DNA of 59,585 bases from an uncultured Oscillospiraceae bacterium (GCA_947627715.1 CANQXK010000013.1:1-59585); one strand, 5' to 3'; shown: positions 1 through 7,892, counted from the stretch's first letter. Notes: generated by a model from the letters alone, not told the origin. A program made the numbers and translations.

Positions 1-77
1 TGGTCGGAGTGGCGGGATTCGAACCCGCGGCCTCTTGGTCCCGAACCAAGCGCGATACCAAGCTTCGCCACACCCCG
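1..77 (-). tRNA. tRNA-Pro (CGG)
   Basis: The minus strand folds into a complete cloverleaf: acceptor stem CGGGGTG pairs with CACTCCG, the T-loop is GGTTCGAATCC, and the anticodon loop TTCGGGA gives anticodon CGG followed by G37, as is usual for tRNA-Pro. The 3' CCA is encoded at positions 3-1. It decodes CCG, a frequent codon in this GC-rich genome. Confidence 0.96.
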
Positions 78-89
78 GCGTGCTTTCAT

Positions 90-118
90 ATTATAGTGAC
101 TGCGCGGTCAAATGTCAA
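90..118 (-). promoter_or_regulatory. Sigma-A promoter of tRNA-Pro
   Basis: On the minus strand TTGACA (118-113) and TATAAT (95-90) are separated by exactly 17 nt and sit just upstream of the tRNA 5' end at 77. Both hexamers match consensus perfectly, as expected for a stable RNA gene. Confidence 0.92.
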
Positions 119-182
119 GAAGAAAATTTCCCGCTCCCCTGCCGCCTTTTCCTTCCGGCTTTGCGGAAATCCTTCTTTTCCT

Positions 183-211
183 TTGACTTATGGGGCAAGA
201 TGTGCTATGCT
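183..211 (+). promoter_or_regulatory. Sigma-A promoter of feoAB
   Basis: TTGACT (183-188), a 17-nt spacer and TATGCT (206-211). The predicted transcription start lies near 218, downstream of an in-frame ATG at 190, so that ATG cannot be the start and the one at 244 is used. No clear Fur or DtxR operator was recognised around it. Confidence 0.8.
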
Positions 212-243
212 CTATTCAAATTCTTTTGGGAGAAGGTCTCCGT

Positions 244-2592
244 ATGACTTTACGAGAGCTCGCCATCGGCGAGACGGGGCGCATCGACGCCGTGGGCGGC
301 GAGGGCGCGCTGAGACAGCATTTTCTGGATATGGGCGTCATCCCCGGCGCGGAGGTCACCGTTGTGAAATACGCCCCCATGGGCGACCCGGTGGAGCTTC
401 GCATCCACGGCTACGAGCTGACGCTGCGGCTTGACGACGCGGGACACATCGAGGTCACCAAGCTGAACGCCCCCACGCCGGAACCCCCCGCCCCTGAGAA
501 GCGGCGGGCCAAGCAGCCGCACCCCTATTTTGGCGAACCGGGCGTCCACCACGAGAAGAGCACGGAAAATCCCCTCCCCGACGGGCACGTGCTCACCTTC
601 GCCCTGGTAGGCAATCAAAACTGCGGCAAGACCACGCTTTTCAACCGCCTCACCGGCTCCAACCAGCACGTGGGCAACTTCCCCGGCGTGACGGTGGACC
701 GCAAGGACGGCTCCATCACGGGCCACCCCGACACGCTGATCACCGACCTTCCCGGCATCTACTCCATGTCCCCCTACTCCAACGAGGAGCTTGTCAGCCG
801 GGATTTCGTGCTGAACGAGAAGCCCGACGCCATCATCAACATCGTGGACGCCACGAACATCGAGCGCAACCTCTACCTGACCATGCAGCTTTTGGAGATG
901 GACCGGCCCATGGTGGTGGCGCTCAACATGATGGACGAACTCACCGGCAACGGCGGCTCCATCGACGTAAACGCCATGGAGGCCCAGTTGGGCGTCCCCG
1001 TGGTGCCCATCTCTGCGGCGAAAAACGAGGGCGTGGACGAACTCATCACCCACGCCATCCATGTGGCCCGCTACCAGGAAAAGCCCGTCAAGGTGGACTT
1101 TTGCGCGAAGGACGCCTCCGGCGGCGCGGTTCACAGGTGCCTGCACGCGGTGGTGCATCTCATAGAGGATCACGCGGAGAACGCCGGCATCCCCGCCCGC
1201 TTTGCCTCCGCCAAGTGCATCGAGGGCGACAGCCTGATCATCGACAGGCTGGCTCTCGACGAGAACGAGCGGGAGCTTCTGGAGCACATCACCCTGCAAA
1301 TGGAGTCCGAGCGGGGGCTGGACAGGGCCGCCGCCATCGCGGATATGCGCTTCGGCTTCATCGGCCGGGTCTGCCGTGAGTGCGTGAAAAAGCCGAAGGA
1401 GAGCCGCGAGCATATCCGCAGCGAAAAGCTTGACCGCGTTCTCACAGGAAAATATACCGCCATCCCGGTCTTTATCGCCATTATGGGCCTTGTGTTTTAC
1501 CTCACCTTTAACGTGATTGGCGCGTGGCTCCAGGATCTTCTCGACATGGGGATCGGCGCCCTCTCTGCGGCCCTGGATGGGTGGATGACGCGCACCGGCG
1601 TCAACCCCGTGCTCCACGACCTTGTGATCAACGGCATCTTTGAGGGGGTTGGTTCAGTGTTGAGCTTCATGCCCATCGTGGTCACCATGTTCTTTTTCCT
1701 CTCGCTTTTAGAGGATTCGGGGTACATAGCGAGGGTCGCCTTCTTCATGGACAAGCTTCTGCGCAAGATCGGCCTCTCCGGCCGGAGCATCGTGCCGCTC
1801 CTGGTGGGCTTCGGCTGCACTGTCCCCGCCGTGATGGCGACCCGCACCCTTCCCAGCGAGCGGGACAGGAAAATGACCATCCTTCTCACCCCCTTCATGA
1901 GCTGCACGGCCAAGCTGCCCATCTACGCCTTTTTTGTCTCCACCTTCTTCCCCGGGCAGGGCGGCTTCATCATGACAGGCCTCTACCTTTTGGGCATCCT
2001 GGTGGGCATTTTGGTGGCGTTCCTCTATAAAAAGCTCCTCTTCCGGGGCGAGGCGGTCCCCTTTGTGATGGAGCTTCCCAACTACCGCTTCCCCTCCGCC
2101 CGGAACACCCTTCAGCTCATGTGGGAGAAGGCCAGCGATTTCATCCACCGCGCCTTCTCCGTGATCTTCGTGGCCACGGTGGTGGTTTGGTTCCTCCAGA
2201 GCTTTGACCTCCACTTCAATTTGGTGGCCGACTCCTCCACCAGCATCATGGCGATGCTGGCAGGGCTGATCGCGCCGCTCTTCAAGCCCCTGGGGCTGGG
2301 AGACTGGCGGATCTGCACCTCCCTCATCAGCGGCTTCATGGCAAAGGAGAGCGTCGTCTCCGTGCTGGAGGTGCTGTTCGCCTCCCAGGGCGGCGTCGCC
2401 GCGGTGGTGGACACGGTGTCCGCCGGGGCGCTTTTGGTGTTCAGCCTGCTCTACACCCCCTGCGTCGCCGCCATCGCCTCCATCCGGCGTGAGCTGGGCC
2501 GCAAATGGTCCGCCGGGGTCATCGTCTGGCAGTGCGTCCTGGCGTGGCTTTGCGCCCTCATCGCCCGGGGCGTCCTCATCCTCGTTCTCTGA
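244..2592 (+). CDS. feoB: Fused FeoA-FeoB ferrous iron transporter
   Basis: Imports Fe2+ across the cytoplasmic membrane. At 782 residues it carries a FeoA-type SH3-like domain at about 1-75 (begins MTLRELAIGE) fused to FeoB. The G domain shows G1 GNQNCGKTT at about 123-131, G3 DLPG at about 168, G4 NMMD at about 228 and G5 SAAKNEG. A helical spacer follows, then the Gate-type membrane core with LVGFGCTVPAVMATRT and a second gate segment near the C terminus. The start at 244 is chosen because GGGAGAAGG (228-236) precedes it by 7 nt and the promoter overlaps the upstream ATG. FeoA and FeoB are separate genes in many bacteria; the fusion is a known variant. No FeoC is seen. The adjoining yczE-like gene is 20 nt downstream and probably co-transcribed. 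Confidence 0.96.
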   Translation: MTLRELAIGETGRIDAVGGEGALRQHFLDMGVIPGAEVTVVKYAPMGDPVELRIHGYELTLRLDDAGHIEVTKLNAPTPEPPAPEKRRAKQPHPYFGEPGVHHEKSTENPLPDGHVLTFALVGNQNCGKTTLFNRLTGSNQHVGNFPGVTVDRKDGSITGHPDTLITDLPGIYSMSPYSNEELVSRDFVLNEKPDAIINIVDATNIERNLYLTMQLLEMDRPMVVALNMMDELTGNGGSIDVNAMEAQLGVPVVPISAAKNEGVDELITHAIHVARYQEKPVKVDFCAKDASGGAVHRCLHAVVHLIEDHAENAGIPARFASAKCIEGDSLIIDRLALDENERELLEHITLQMESERGLDRAAAIADMRFGFIGRVCRECVKKPKESREHIRSEKLDRVLTGKYTAIPVFIAIMGLVFYLTFNVIGAWLQDLLDMGIGALSAALDGWMTRTGVNPVLHDLVINGIFEGVGSVLSFMPIVVTMFFFLSLLEDSGYIARVAFFMDKLLRKIGLSGRSIVPLLVGFGCTVPAVMATRTLPSERDRKMTILLTPFMSCTAKLPIYAFFVSTFFPGQGGFIMTGLYLLGILVGILVAFLYKKLLFRGEAVPFVMELPNYRFPSARNTLQLMWEKASDFIHRAFSVIFVATVVVWFLQSFDLHFNLVADSSTSIMAMLAGLIAPLFKPLGLGDWRICTSLISGFMAKESVVSVLEVLFASQGGVAAVVDTVSAGALLVFSLLYTPCVAAIASIRRELGRKWSAGVIVWQCVLAWLCALIARGVLILVL

Positions 2593-2612
2593 TCTGTCAA
2601 GGAGGGATTTTC

Positions 2613-3278
2613 ATGAAAACCGTTGCCCGCCGCCCGGCCTGCTTCCAGCGCCCCGCGCCCTTTGGAAGGAGGCTCGCCGCCATGACTCTGGGCGTTATCA
2701 CCCAGGGCCTCGGCCTGTCCGTTCTGCGCGCCATCGACCTGGGCGTCGATCCCTGCTCCTGCCTCACCCAGGGCGTGGTGAACCTGACGCACCTGAGCTT
2801 CGGCACCTGCCAGCTTCTATGCCATCTCGTGACGTTCCTCTTCGTCATCCGCTTCGATTTGAGCCGCATCGGCTTCGGCACCGTGGGCAACATGGTGTTT
2901 TTGGGCTACATCTCCGACTTCTTCACCTGGGTGACCCAAAAGCTCCTCCCGGCGGGCGTCTTCGACTCCCCCGCCGTCCGCTGGGCGCTTCTGCTCCCGG
3001 CCCTGGCGGTGTTCCTGTGCGGCGCGTCGGTCTATATGTGCTCCGGCCTCGGCTCCTCCCCTTACGACGCCCTCCCCTTCATCATCTCCGAGCACGTGAA
3101 AAAGCTCTCCTTCCGTAAGATACGCATTCTCTGGGACATCGCCTTCACCCTGGGGGGCCTGGCCCTGGGCGGGAACGCGGGCATCGTCGCCGTGGCTGTC
3201 GCCCTCTTCTGCGGCCCCATCGTCTCCTGGGTAGGAAAGAAGCTGGAATCCACCCTCTTCTCCGTCCCCGCCCAATAA
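2613..3278 (+). CDS. YczE/YitT-like integral membrane protein
   Basis: A 221-residue protein with about five to six hydrophobic segments and the family-typical motif GLGSSPYDALP near residue 150, plus a related LGVDPCSCLTQGVVN segment near residue 43. These two similar segments match the internal duplication of YczE/YyaS/YitT-type membrane proteins, whose substrate is not established. The start is set by AAGGAGGG 6 nt upstream. It lies 20 nt after feoB and ends in a strong terminator, so it is probably the second gene of the iron operon. A role in metal handling is only suggested by position. Confidence 0.75.
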   Translation: MKTVARRPACFQRPAPFGRRLAAMTLGVITQGLGLSVLRAIDLGVDPCSCLTQGVVNLTHLSFGTCQLLCHLVTFLFVIRFDLSRIGFGTVGNMVFLGYISDFFTWVTQKLLPAGVFDSPAVRWALLLPALAVFLCGASVYMCSGLGSSPYDALPFIISEHVKKLSFRKIRILWDIAFTLGGLALGGNAGIVAVAVALFCGPIVSWVGKKLESTLFSVPAQ

Positions 3279-3292
3279 ACCAATAAAAAAGT

Positions 3293-3328
3293 GCCGGGAA
3301 AAGGGCGCGGCCCCTTCCCGGCTTTTTT
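3293..3328 (+). terminator. Rho-independent terminator after the feo operon
   Basis: GCCGGGAA-AAGGG pairs with CCCCTTCCCGGC around a short GCGCGG loop and is followed by TTTTTT. It ends the feoAB-yczE transcript. Confidence 0.9.
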
Positions 3329-3342
3329 GTGCGAAAACGCGC

Positions 3343-4002
3343 TCACTGGATGAGCTTCCCTATAAGCCCGCCGTCCACGTCCCGCAGGACAGCGCGGAGC
3401 TTGTCCACGATCCGCTCCCTGGACGCGGCGGGCTGGCGGGCATACGCCCCGGTCACGTAGTCGTACCCCAGCAGCGTCTCAGGCGCGGCGTACTTCGCCA
3501 CGCTCCAGCCGTAGGGCTTGCCGTGCCTGTCCGTCATGTAGACAAAATCGGCCACGCACAGATACGTCTGCATCTGAAGGCGCGTGATGACCGTGTCGAA
3601 GCCCTTGGCTCCGCATCGGTCCCGAAGCTCCTTTGACAAGAGCGCGCCCTCTTCATACACCGCGTCAAACACGGCCTTGTCCCGGATCGGGGCCAACCCG
3701 TCGTCAAACCGCGCGTCAAAATCGTAGCCGTCCCGGCGGTAGTTTGCCAGGTCCGGGAGCCATTCGCGGCTCACAAACCCCGCCTTCCCCCCAAAGAGCT
3801 TCCCGTAGACGCACCTACCTGAGCGGGCGATGGGTCCCTTCCACTCCCACGGCCCATCCACGGTGTCGGAGAACCAAAGCTCGCGCGGGCAGCACTCCTC
3901 CACCGAAAAGCCGGGGATGCGGTTTTTGAAAAAGGGCAGAAAGCCCGCCTCCTCCACCAGCGCCGTGATGTCCTCCGCGCTTCTGACTTCATGAAATCGC
4001 AT
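3343..4002 (-). CDS. AlkZ-related conserved protein
   Basis: A 219-residue soluble protein with no signal peptide or membrane segment. The conserved-looking core is RCVYGKLFGGKAGFVS and LANYRRDGYDFDARFDDGLA, followed by GFDTVITRLQMQTYLCVADF. I recall this pattern from proteins annotated as AlkZ-related (relatives of the YcaQ/AlkZ interstrand-crosslink DNA glycosylases), but the catalytic QxQ/QxD motif of true AlkZ cannot be identified with certainty here, so the enzymatic role is unproven. It starts 15 nt after the stop of the flavin reductase gene, with AAGGCGGCGG as ribosome-binding site, so the two form an operon. Confidence 0.6.
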   Translation of the reverse strand: MRFHEVRSAEDITALVEEAGFLPFFKNRIPGFSVEECCPRELWFSDTVDGPWEWKGPIARSGRCVYGKLFGGKAGFVSREWLPDLANYRRDGYDFDARFDDGLAPIRDKAVFDAVYEEGALLSKELRDRCGAKGFDTVITRLQMQTYLCVADFVYMTDRHGKPYGWSVAKYAAPETLLGYDYVTGAYARQPAASRERIVDKLRAVLRDVDGGLIGKLIQ

Positions 4003-4017
4003 CGTCCGCCGCCGCCT

Positions 4018-4491
4018 TTATGAGAGGATCTCCAGGACCTGCCCGATGTACATGGTGTGGGGGGCCTCGGTCTTATAAAACGCCTCCGCCACGTCTGCGG
4101 GCATGGCGGCCACGTCCATGTCCTGCCGGTAGATCTTCCGGCACACCAGCGTTTTACACGCCTCGCGGAAGGTCACGCCGTCTCCCGCGGCCACGGGCGT
4201 AAGGCCGGCCTTGCCTACCTTGTCCCCGTCCCGGCCAGAGAGGGTGCCAAGGACCGTCAGGGCCTTTCTATACTGGGCAGGATAGAAGCTGACGGTAAAC
4301 ACGTCGCTCCTCTCCAGAAAATCATGGGTGTACCGCAGCGGCTTAACATACACCGTCGCCACCGGCCTTCCCCAGAGGGTCCCAAGTCCGCCCCAGGAGA
4401 CGGTCATGGTGTTGAATCTCTCCAAATCGCCCGCCGTGACCAGCGCCCAGTCCCTGTCAAAGATGTGAAACGCATCGGCATTAAATTCCAT
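4018..4491 (-). CDS. Flavin reductase family protein (FMN-binding split barrel)
   Basis: A 157-residue protein of the flavin reductase-like family, in which a split-barrel fold binds FMN and either reduces it with NAD(P)H or uses it as a cofactor. Characteristic pieces are FNTMTVSWGGLGTLWGRPVATVYVKP near the N terminus and FTVSFYPAQYRKAL in the middle. The start MEFNADAF is preferred over an ATG eight codons earlier because AAAGGGGA lies 8 nt upstream of it, while the earlier ATG has none. It precedes the AlkZ-related gene by 15 nt. The physiological electron acceptor cannot be read from the sequence. Confidence 0.85.
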   Translation of the reverse strand: MEFNADAFHIFDRDWALVTAGDLERFNTMTVSWGGLGTLWGRPVATVYVKPLRYTHDFLERSDVFTVSFYPAQYRKALTVLGTLSGRDGDKVGKAGLTPVAAGDGVTFREACKTLVCRKIYRQDMDVAAMPADVAEAFYKTEAPHTMYIGQVLEILS

Positions 4492-4616
4492 CGCCGCTTC
4501 CCCTTTCCGCGCCATCAGATGCGCTGTGCCTATGATACACCCATTTCCGCTTTAAATCAACGGCAAACGCGAAAATTCCCCGGCCTTTTCTGACGGTAGA
4601 TTTCTTCACGCTTGTG

Positions 4617-4625
4617 TGGTATACT
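4617..4625 (+). promoter_or_regulatory. Extended -10 promoter of the GNAT gene
   Basis: TGG-TATACT (4617-4625) is an extended -10 element 43 nt upstream of the GNAT start. No good -35 is visible at 17 nt. Confidence 0.6.
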
Positions 4626-4667
4626 TAAAAATTGTTGGACAAGTCCGGGTTTTGTGCAGGTGGGATC

Positions 4668-5294
4668 ATGATTTCATTACAGCAATATTTGCTTGACCCA
4701 TGCGGGACCGCGAGTATTCCGTACTGGAAGTATACGCGCATAGCGGTGCCGCCAAATATGCTGATCGTCCATCAACGGGAGATGACTGACGATCTGCTCC
4801 TTGAATACAGGGACGAGCCGTACTTTCGGCTCTATCACGATTTGAAGAATATCAGGCATATGACGGTACAAGACGTTGAGATCGTCTCAGGCGAAGCTGC
4901 GGACGCTGAGTTTGTCCAGCTTATCAACGAAAGCTATACCGATTTAAGCGTCACCGCCGAGCAGATAGCGGGTTACCGGCACACCCCCGTCTACTGCCCC
5001 GGCTTATGGATCCTGCTGAAGGAGAAAGGGACGCAAACAGTCGTCGCCGGCGGTATAGCTGATTACGATAAAGAGATCGGCGAATTGATTTTAGAGTGGA
5101 TACAGGTCCTTCCGCCGTATCGAGGACGCGGCTGCGGCCAATTCACAGTCAATACGCTGCTCACCAAAATGCAGAATACAGCAAGATTCGCAACGGTTTC
5201 GGGAAAAATGAACGCCCTGTCTGCCCCGGAACGCCTGTATCGAAAATGCGGCTTTGCCGGAACCGATGTTTGGCATATCCTCACGAAAAAATAA
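4668..5294 (+). CDS. GNAT family N-acetyltransferase
   Basis: A 208-residue protein ending in a GNAT fold: the acceptor-side strand LILEWIQVLPPYRGRGCGQFTVNTLL holds the acetyl-CoA pyrophosphate-binding motif (R/Q)xxGxG at about residues 155-165, and APERLYRKCGFAG is the usual C-terminal motif. The N-terminal 70 residues (YLLDPCGTASIPYWK) are typical of a clostridial GNAT subgroup of unknown substrate. The start MISLQQ has a weak AGGTGG site; a TTG 36 nt upstream is in frame but has no site. Its base composition is visibly less GC-rich than its neighbours, suggesting later acquisition. Confidence 0.85.
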   Translation: MISLQQYLLDPCGTASIPYWKYTRIAVPPNMLIVHQREMTDDLLLEYRDEPYFRLYHDLKNIRHMTVQDVEIVSGEAADAEFVQLINESYTDLSVTAEQIAGYRHTPVYCPGLWILLKEKGTQTVVAGGIADYDKEIGELILEWIQVLPPYRGRGCGQFTVNTLLTKMQNTARFATVSGKMNALSAPERLYRKCGFAGTDVWHILTKK

Positions 5295-5380
5295 AGTTGA
5301 ACTACACGTTTGCCCGGACAAGCCCCTTGAGAACCGAGGGTGCGCATCTATGGCGCGGTCAATTTTCGACATTTAAAGTT

Positions 5381-5404
5381 TTCCCCGGCCAAAAGGCCGG
5401 GGAA
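5381..5404. terminator. Perfect inverted repeat between convergent genes
   Basis: TTCCCCGGCC-AAAA-GGCCGGGGAA forms a perfect 10-bp stem between the 3' ends of the GNAT gene (plus) and the collagen-like gene (minus). It has no long T-run on either strand, so it is a probable but not textbook bidirectional terminator. Confidence 0.6.
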
Positions 5405-5415
5405 GATGCGTTTGT

Positions 5416-6567
5416 TTATGCGATCTGTACGAGGAGCAGATGCGCGGAGACCGCGCCCACTCCGCCCGCCGTGGGCGTGACGGTGAGGGCCGTGGTGTTG
5501 CCGGAGGGGTTGCGGACGGAGACGGTGTCCCCGCCTGTCAGATCAAGAAGGCTCACGCCCACGATCTGAGCGGTCCCTCCGGCGCGCCCGGCCACGGTGC
5601 TGGGCTGTTCAACGCCGTTCACCGCCAGGACAAGCTGTCCCGGCTGCGTGACGCTGACCTGGAAGGCAACCAGGTACGTGCCCGTGTTGGCCACGGTGAC
5701 GGCGGTGTCGCCGGAGGCCGCCACGCCCCCGGCGGTGACGCCGGCGTTGGGAAATTCCACATCGCTCCCCGTCTGTACGGCGGCGGCGTTGTCAGGCGGC
5801 ATCAGGGCGTAAAAGTCGCCGTAGCTGGCCGCGGCCTGCGTCCCCGTGGGGAGGACGAAGTTAAAGACCGCCGCGGTGTCCGTGCCGCTGTTGCTGACGG
5901 AGGGCTGGCTTCCGGGAGCGCCGGCTGTGACCGACCCCACGGCTATGGTCGCCGCCGTCCCGGCAGGCCCCTGGGGACCCGTTACGCCCGTCGCGCCCGC
6001 AGGTCCGGCAGGGCCGGCAGGCCCCTGGGGACCCGTCGCGCCTGTTGCGCCAGCGGGGCCGGCAGGTCCGGCGGGGCCTGTCTCGCCCTGGGGACCCTGC
6101 GGCCCCTGGGGACCTACTGCGCCTGTTGCGCCAACGGGGCCGGCGGGACCGGCGGGACCTGTCTCGCCCTGGGGACCCTGAGGACCTTGGGGACCCACCG
6201 CGCCTGTCGCGCCAGCGGGGCCGGCGGGACCGGCGGGACCTGTCTCGCCCTGAGGACCCTGAGGACCCTGGGGACCCACCGCGCCTGTGGCGCCAACGGG
6301 GCCGGCGGGACCGGCGGGACCTGTCTCCCCCTGGGGACCCTGAGGACCCTGGGGACCCACCGCGCCTGTCGCGCCAACGGGTCCGGCAGGTCCCGTCTCA
6401 CCCTGGGGTCCCTGCGCCCCCTGAGGCCCCTGGGGGCCGACGGGGCCGGGGATGCCCTGGGGGCCTCTCGGTCCGGGGCAGGGACTCCCCGCGCCGCCGC
6501 AGTTGATGATATTCCCTCCGCAGCCGCCGCAGGGTTCGTTTGTATCGGGACAATTCATGGATTTCAT
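5416..6567 (-). CDS. BclA-like collagen-repeat surface protein
   Basis: A 383-residue protein with three parts: a short N-terminal Cys/Asn-rich head (about 1-30, with CGGCGG), about 58 uninterrupted Gly-X-Y triplets (about residues 32-205, many GPQ, GPA, GET and GAT), and a C-terminal globular domain of about 175 residues beginning [10 protein letters not shown], which resembles the BclA/C1q-like trimerisation domains of exosporium collagen proteins. No signal peptide or sortase motif is seen, as in exosporial BclA proteins. Thr in GAT/GET triplets could carry glycans. The ATG at 6567 is chosen because AGGAGG lies 6 nt upstream; an in-frame TTG at 6588 overlaps that site. Family placement is good; spore location is inference. 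Confidence 0.88.
   Translation of the reverse strand: MKSMNCPDTNEPCGGCGGNIINCGGAGSPCPGPRGPQGIPGPVGPQGPQGAQGPQGETGPAGPVGATGAVGPQGPQGPQGETGPAGPAGPVGATGAVGPQGPQGPQGETGPAGPAGPAGATGAVGPQGPQGPQGETGPAGPAGPVGATGAVGPQGPQGPQGETGPAGPAGPAGATGATGPQGPAGPAGPAGATGVTGPQGPAGTAATIAVGSVTAGAPGSQPSVSNSGTDTAAVFNFVLPTGTQAAASYGDFYALMPPDNAAAVQTGSDVEFPNAGVTAGGVAASGDTAVTVANTGTYLVAFQVSVTQPGQLVLAVNGVEQPSTVAGRAGGTAQIVGVSLLDLTGGDTVSVRNPSGNTTALTVTPTAGGVGAVSAHLLLVQIA
5953..6474 (-). repeat. Collagen-coding tandem repeat, 81-bp period
   Basis: The Gly-X-Y block is built from a nine-triplet (27-residue, 81-bp) unit of the pattern [28 protein letters not shown], present about four times in tandem with shorter, more diverged units at both ends. 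Such a repeat is prone to length change by slippage or recombination. Confidence 0.9.
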
Positions 6568-6625
6568 TGAATTCCTCCTGGGCTCCAATATGAGCCTGAA
6601 CCATAATACGCCGCCGCGCGTCCAT
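6398..6625 (-). CDS. Possible overlapping small ORF upstream of and inside the collagen gene
   Basis: An ATG at 6625 preceded by GGAGG at 5 nt opens a 75-codon frame that runs out of frame through the collagen start and into its first Gly-X-Y codons. Its first half ([20 protein letters not shown] onward) reads like a charged helical protein; its second half is Arg/Pro-rich, as expected for a shifted reading of collagen codons. It could be a leader peptide coupling translation of the collagen gene, an overprinted gene, or chance. Nothing like it is recognised. Confidence 0.3.
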   Translation of the reverse strand: MDARRRIMVQAHIGAQEEFNEIHELSRYKRTLRRLRREYHQLRRRGESLPRTERPPGHPRPRRPPGASGGAGTPG

Positions 6626-6674
6626 ATGTTCCTCCGTCGAAAGATAAATTTTTTGCAAATTGCAAAAATTCATA

Positions 6675-6703
6675 TTGAATCGCCGCGTGAAAAATGGTAA
6701 AAT
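6675..6703 (+). promoter_or_regulatory. Sigma-A promoter of the P-loop/DtxR operon
   Basis: TTGAAT (6675-6680), 17 nt, TAAAAT (6698-6703), giving a leader of about 140 nt before the ATG at 6848. The divergent collagen gene must be transcribed from the opposite strand nearby, but I see no comparably good promoter for it. Confidence 0.8.
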
Positions 6704-6847
6704 AATCGTAGCTGGCAGGAGGCGAAAGGAAGCGGCCTGTGAATCGGCGCGGCAGGTGCCTTGACGCTCAGCGGGCGCGGCTCCCCCGCCGGGACCGGGC
6801 GTTTTACTCCTCCGGCCGCAACCCCAAAACTGAAAGGAGTGTTCCCT

Positions 6848-7258
6848 ATGGTTAAAGTCATTATGGGACTGAAGGGTCACGGAAAAACGAAAAAGCTCAT
6901 CGATTTGGTGCGTCGCGCCTCCGATGAGGAGCACGGAAATGTCATCTGCATCGAACGCGACGAGGCGCTTCGGTACGATATTCCCATGAGCGTCCGGCTC
7001 GTCAAGCTTTCCGACTACAAGCTTACCGGCTACACCGCCCTCAAGGGCTTCCTGTGCGGTCTGTGCGCCGGGAATTACGATATTACCCACATTTTCATGG
7101 ACGGCCTTTTCAAGCTGGCCGGCACCGACTCCCTCAACGAGGCGGAGGAGTTCCTTGACTGGTGCGATTCCTTCTCCGCGCGGGAGGGCGTCAAGTTCAC
7201 CATGACCATCAGCGCCGACGAGGCCGACGCCACCGACGGGATCAAAAAGTTCTTCTGA
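6848..7258 (+). CDS. Small conserved P-loop ATPase-like protein
   Basis: A 136-residue protein starting MVKVIMGLKGHGKTKKLIDL, with a Walker A motif GLKGHGKT at residues 7-14 and a Walker B-like strand ITHIFMDGL at about 78-86. It is far too short for a PilT or RecA-type motor and has no recognisable second domain. Similar short proteins occur across Clostridia and are sometimes labelled PilT-like without evidence. Start set by AAAGGAGTG 7 nt upstream. The DtxR-type regulator follows after 38 nt, so they form an operon. Function unknown; nucleotide binding is the only supported statement. Confidence 0.75.
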   Translation: MVKVIMGLKGHGKTKKLIDLVRRASDEEHGNVICIERDEALRYDIPMSVRLVKLSDYKLTGYTALKGFLCGLCAGNYDITHIFMDGLFKLAGTDSLNEAEEFLDWCDSFSAREGVKFTMTISADEADATDGIKKFF

Positions 7259-7296
7259 GTGCGCCGGAAATTCTTCAGGGTCAGGAGGTGGAGGGA

Positions 7297-7671
7297 TTGG
7301 AAATTCACGAGTCCGGAGAGGATTACCTGGAGACCATACTTATGCTGGAAAACCGCATGGGCTATGTCCGCTCCATCGACATCGCCACCGAGATGGGCTA
7401 CTCCAAGCCCACGATCTCCATTGCCATGCGCCGTCTGCGCGAGAACGGCTACATCGACGTGGACGAGCGGCGGGACATCCATCTCACCGAGACGGGGCGC
7501 GAGGTGGCCGAGCGCATCTACGAGCGTCACGTCCTGCTCACCCAGATCCTCAAGGCCCTGGGGGTGGACGGGGAGACCGCCATGCGGGAGGCGTGCAAAA
7601 TCGAGCATGACATCAGCGCCGATACCTTTTCCCGGATCAGGAGCTTCTATGAGGAGCATATGAAACCGTGA
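7297..7671 (+). CDS. DtxR/MntR-family metal-dependent transcriptional regulator
   Basis: A 124-residue repressor with an N-terminal winged helix (SIDIATEMGYSKPTISIAMRRL) and a C-terminal metal-binding dimerisation domain, but no SH3 domain, so it has MntR length. Metal ligands by alignment from memory: Asp9 and Glu12 (MntR Asp8 and Glu11), His in YERHVLL, and EACKIEH, where MntR has Glu99-x2-Glu102-His103 but this protein has Cys-x2-Glu-His as in iron-sensing DtxR/IdeR. The start is a TTG placed 6 nt after AGGAGGTG; the GTG upstream lies inside that site. Second gene of the P-loop operon, ended by a strong terminator. Whether it senses Mn2+ or Fe2+ cannot be settled here; feoAB 5 kb away is a plausible target. 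Confidence 0.9.
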   Translation: MEIHESGEDYLETILMLENRMGYVRSIDIATEMGYSKPTISIAMRRLRENGYIDVDERRDIHLTETGREVAERIYERHVLLTQILKALGVDGETAMREACKIEHDISADTFSRIRSFYEEHMKP

Positions 7672-7677
7672 CCCGTC

Positions 7678-7711
7678 CCGCCGGAGGGCTTCTCCCCTCC
7701 GGCGGATTTTT
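7678..7711 (+). terminator. Terminator after the DtxR-type regulator
   Basis: CCGCCGGAGGG pairs with CCCTCCGGCGG (11 bp) and is followed by ATTTTT. Confidence 0.92.
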
Positions 7712-7731
7712 AAAAAGTTTCAAAATTTCTC

Positions 7732-7760
7732 TTGACAAGCGCCCCCTGCGTGGGTATAAT
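7732..7760 (+). promoter_or_regulatory. Consensus promoter of tRNA-Gln
   Basis: TTGACA (7732-7737), 17 nt, TATAAT (7755-7760): a perfect sigma-A promoter 13 nt upstream of the tRNA. Confidence 0.95.
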
Positions 7761-7773
7761 AGCACTTGCGTTT

Positions 7774-7847
7774 AGCGGGATTGTGTAAAGGTAGCACAGC
7801 GGACTCTGACTCCGTATGTGAGGGTTCGAATCCTTCTCCCGCTGCCA
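7774..7847 (+). tRNA. tRNA-Gln (CTG)
   Basis: Acceptor stem AGCGGGA pairs with TCCCGCT, discriminator G, encoded CCA at 7845-7847. The anticodon stem GCGGA/TCCGT encloses loop CTCTGAC, giving anticodon CTG. T-arm GGTTCGAATCC is standard. Confidence 0.95.
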
Positions 7848-7851
7848 TATG

Positions 7852-7888
7852 AAAAATCCAGAAGCCTATATGGCTTCTGGATTTTTTT
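7852..7888 (+). terminator. Terminator of tRNA-Gln
   Basis: AAATCCAGAAGCC pairs with GGCTTCTGGATTT around a TATAT loop, ending in seven T. Confidence 0.9.
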
Positions 7889-7892
7889 AATC

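Noticed and set aside
190-243. Earlier ATG for feoAB
   Set aside because: Lies between the -35 and -10 of the promoter.
250-1617. 455-codon ORF on the minus strand
   Set aside because: Antisense shadow of feoB created by high third-position GC; no start signal and low-complexity His/Val/Gly composition.
5953-6474. Regular spacing suggested a CRISPR-like array
   Set aside because: The repeats have no unique spacers, keep the reading frame and encode collagen triplets.
5440-6570. 376-codon plus-strand ORF over the collagen gene
   Set aside because: Antisense reading of the Gly-X-Y repeat; the collagen frame has the ribosome-binding site and a sensible domain order.
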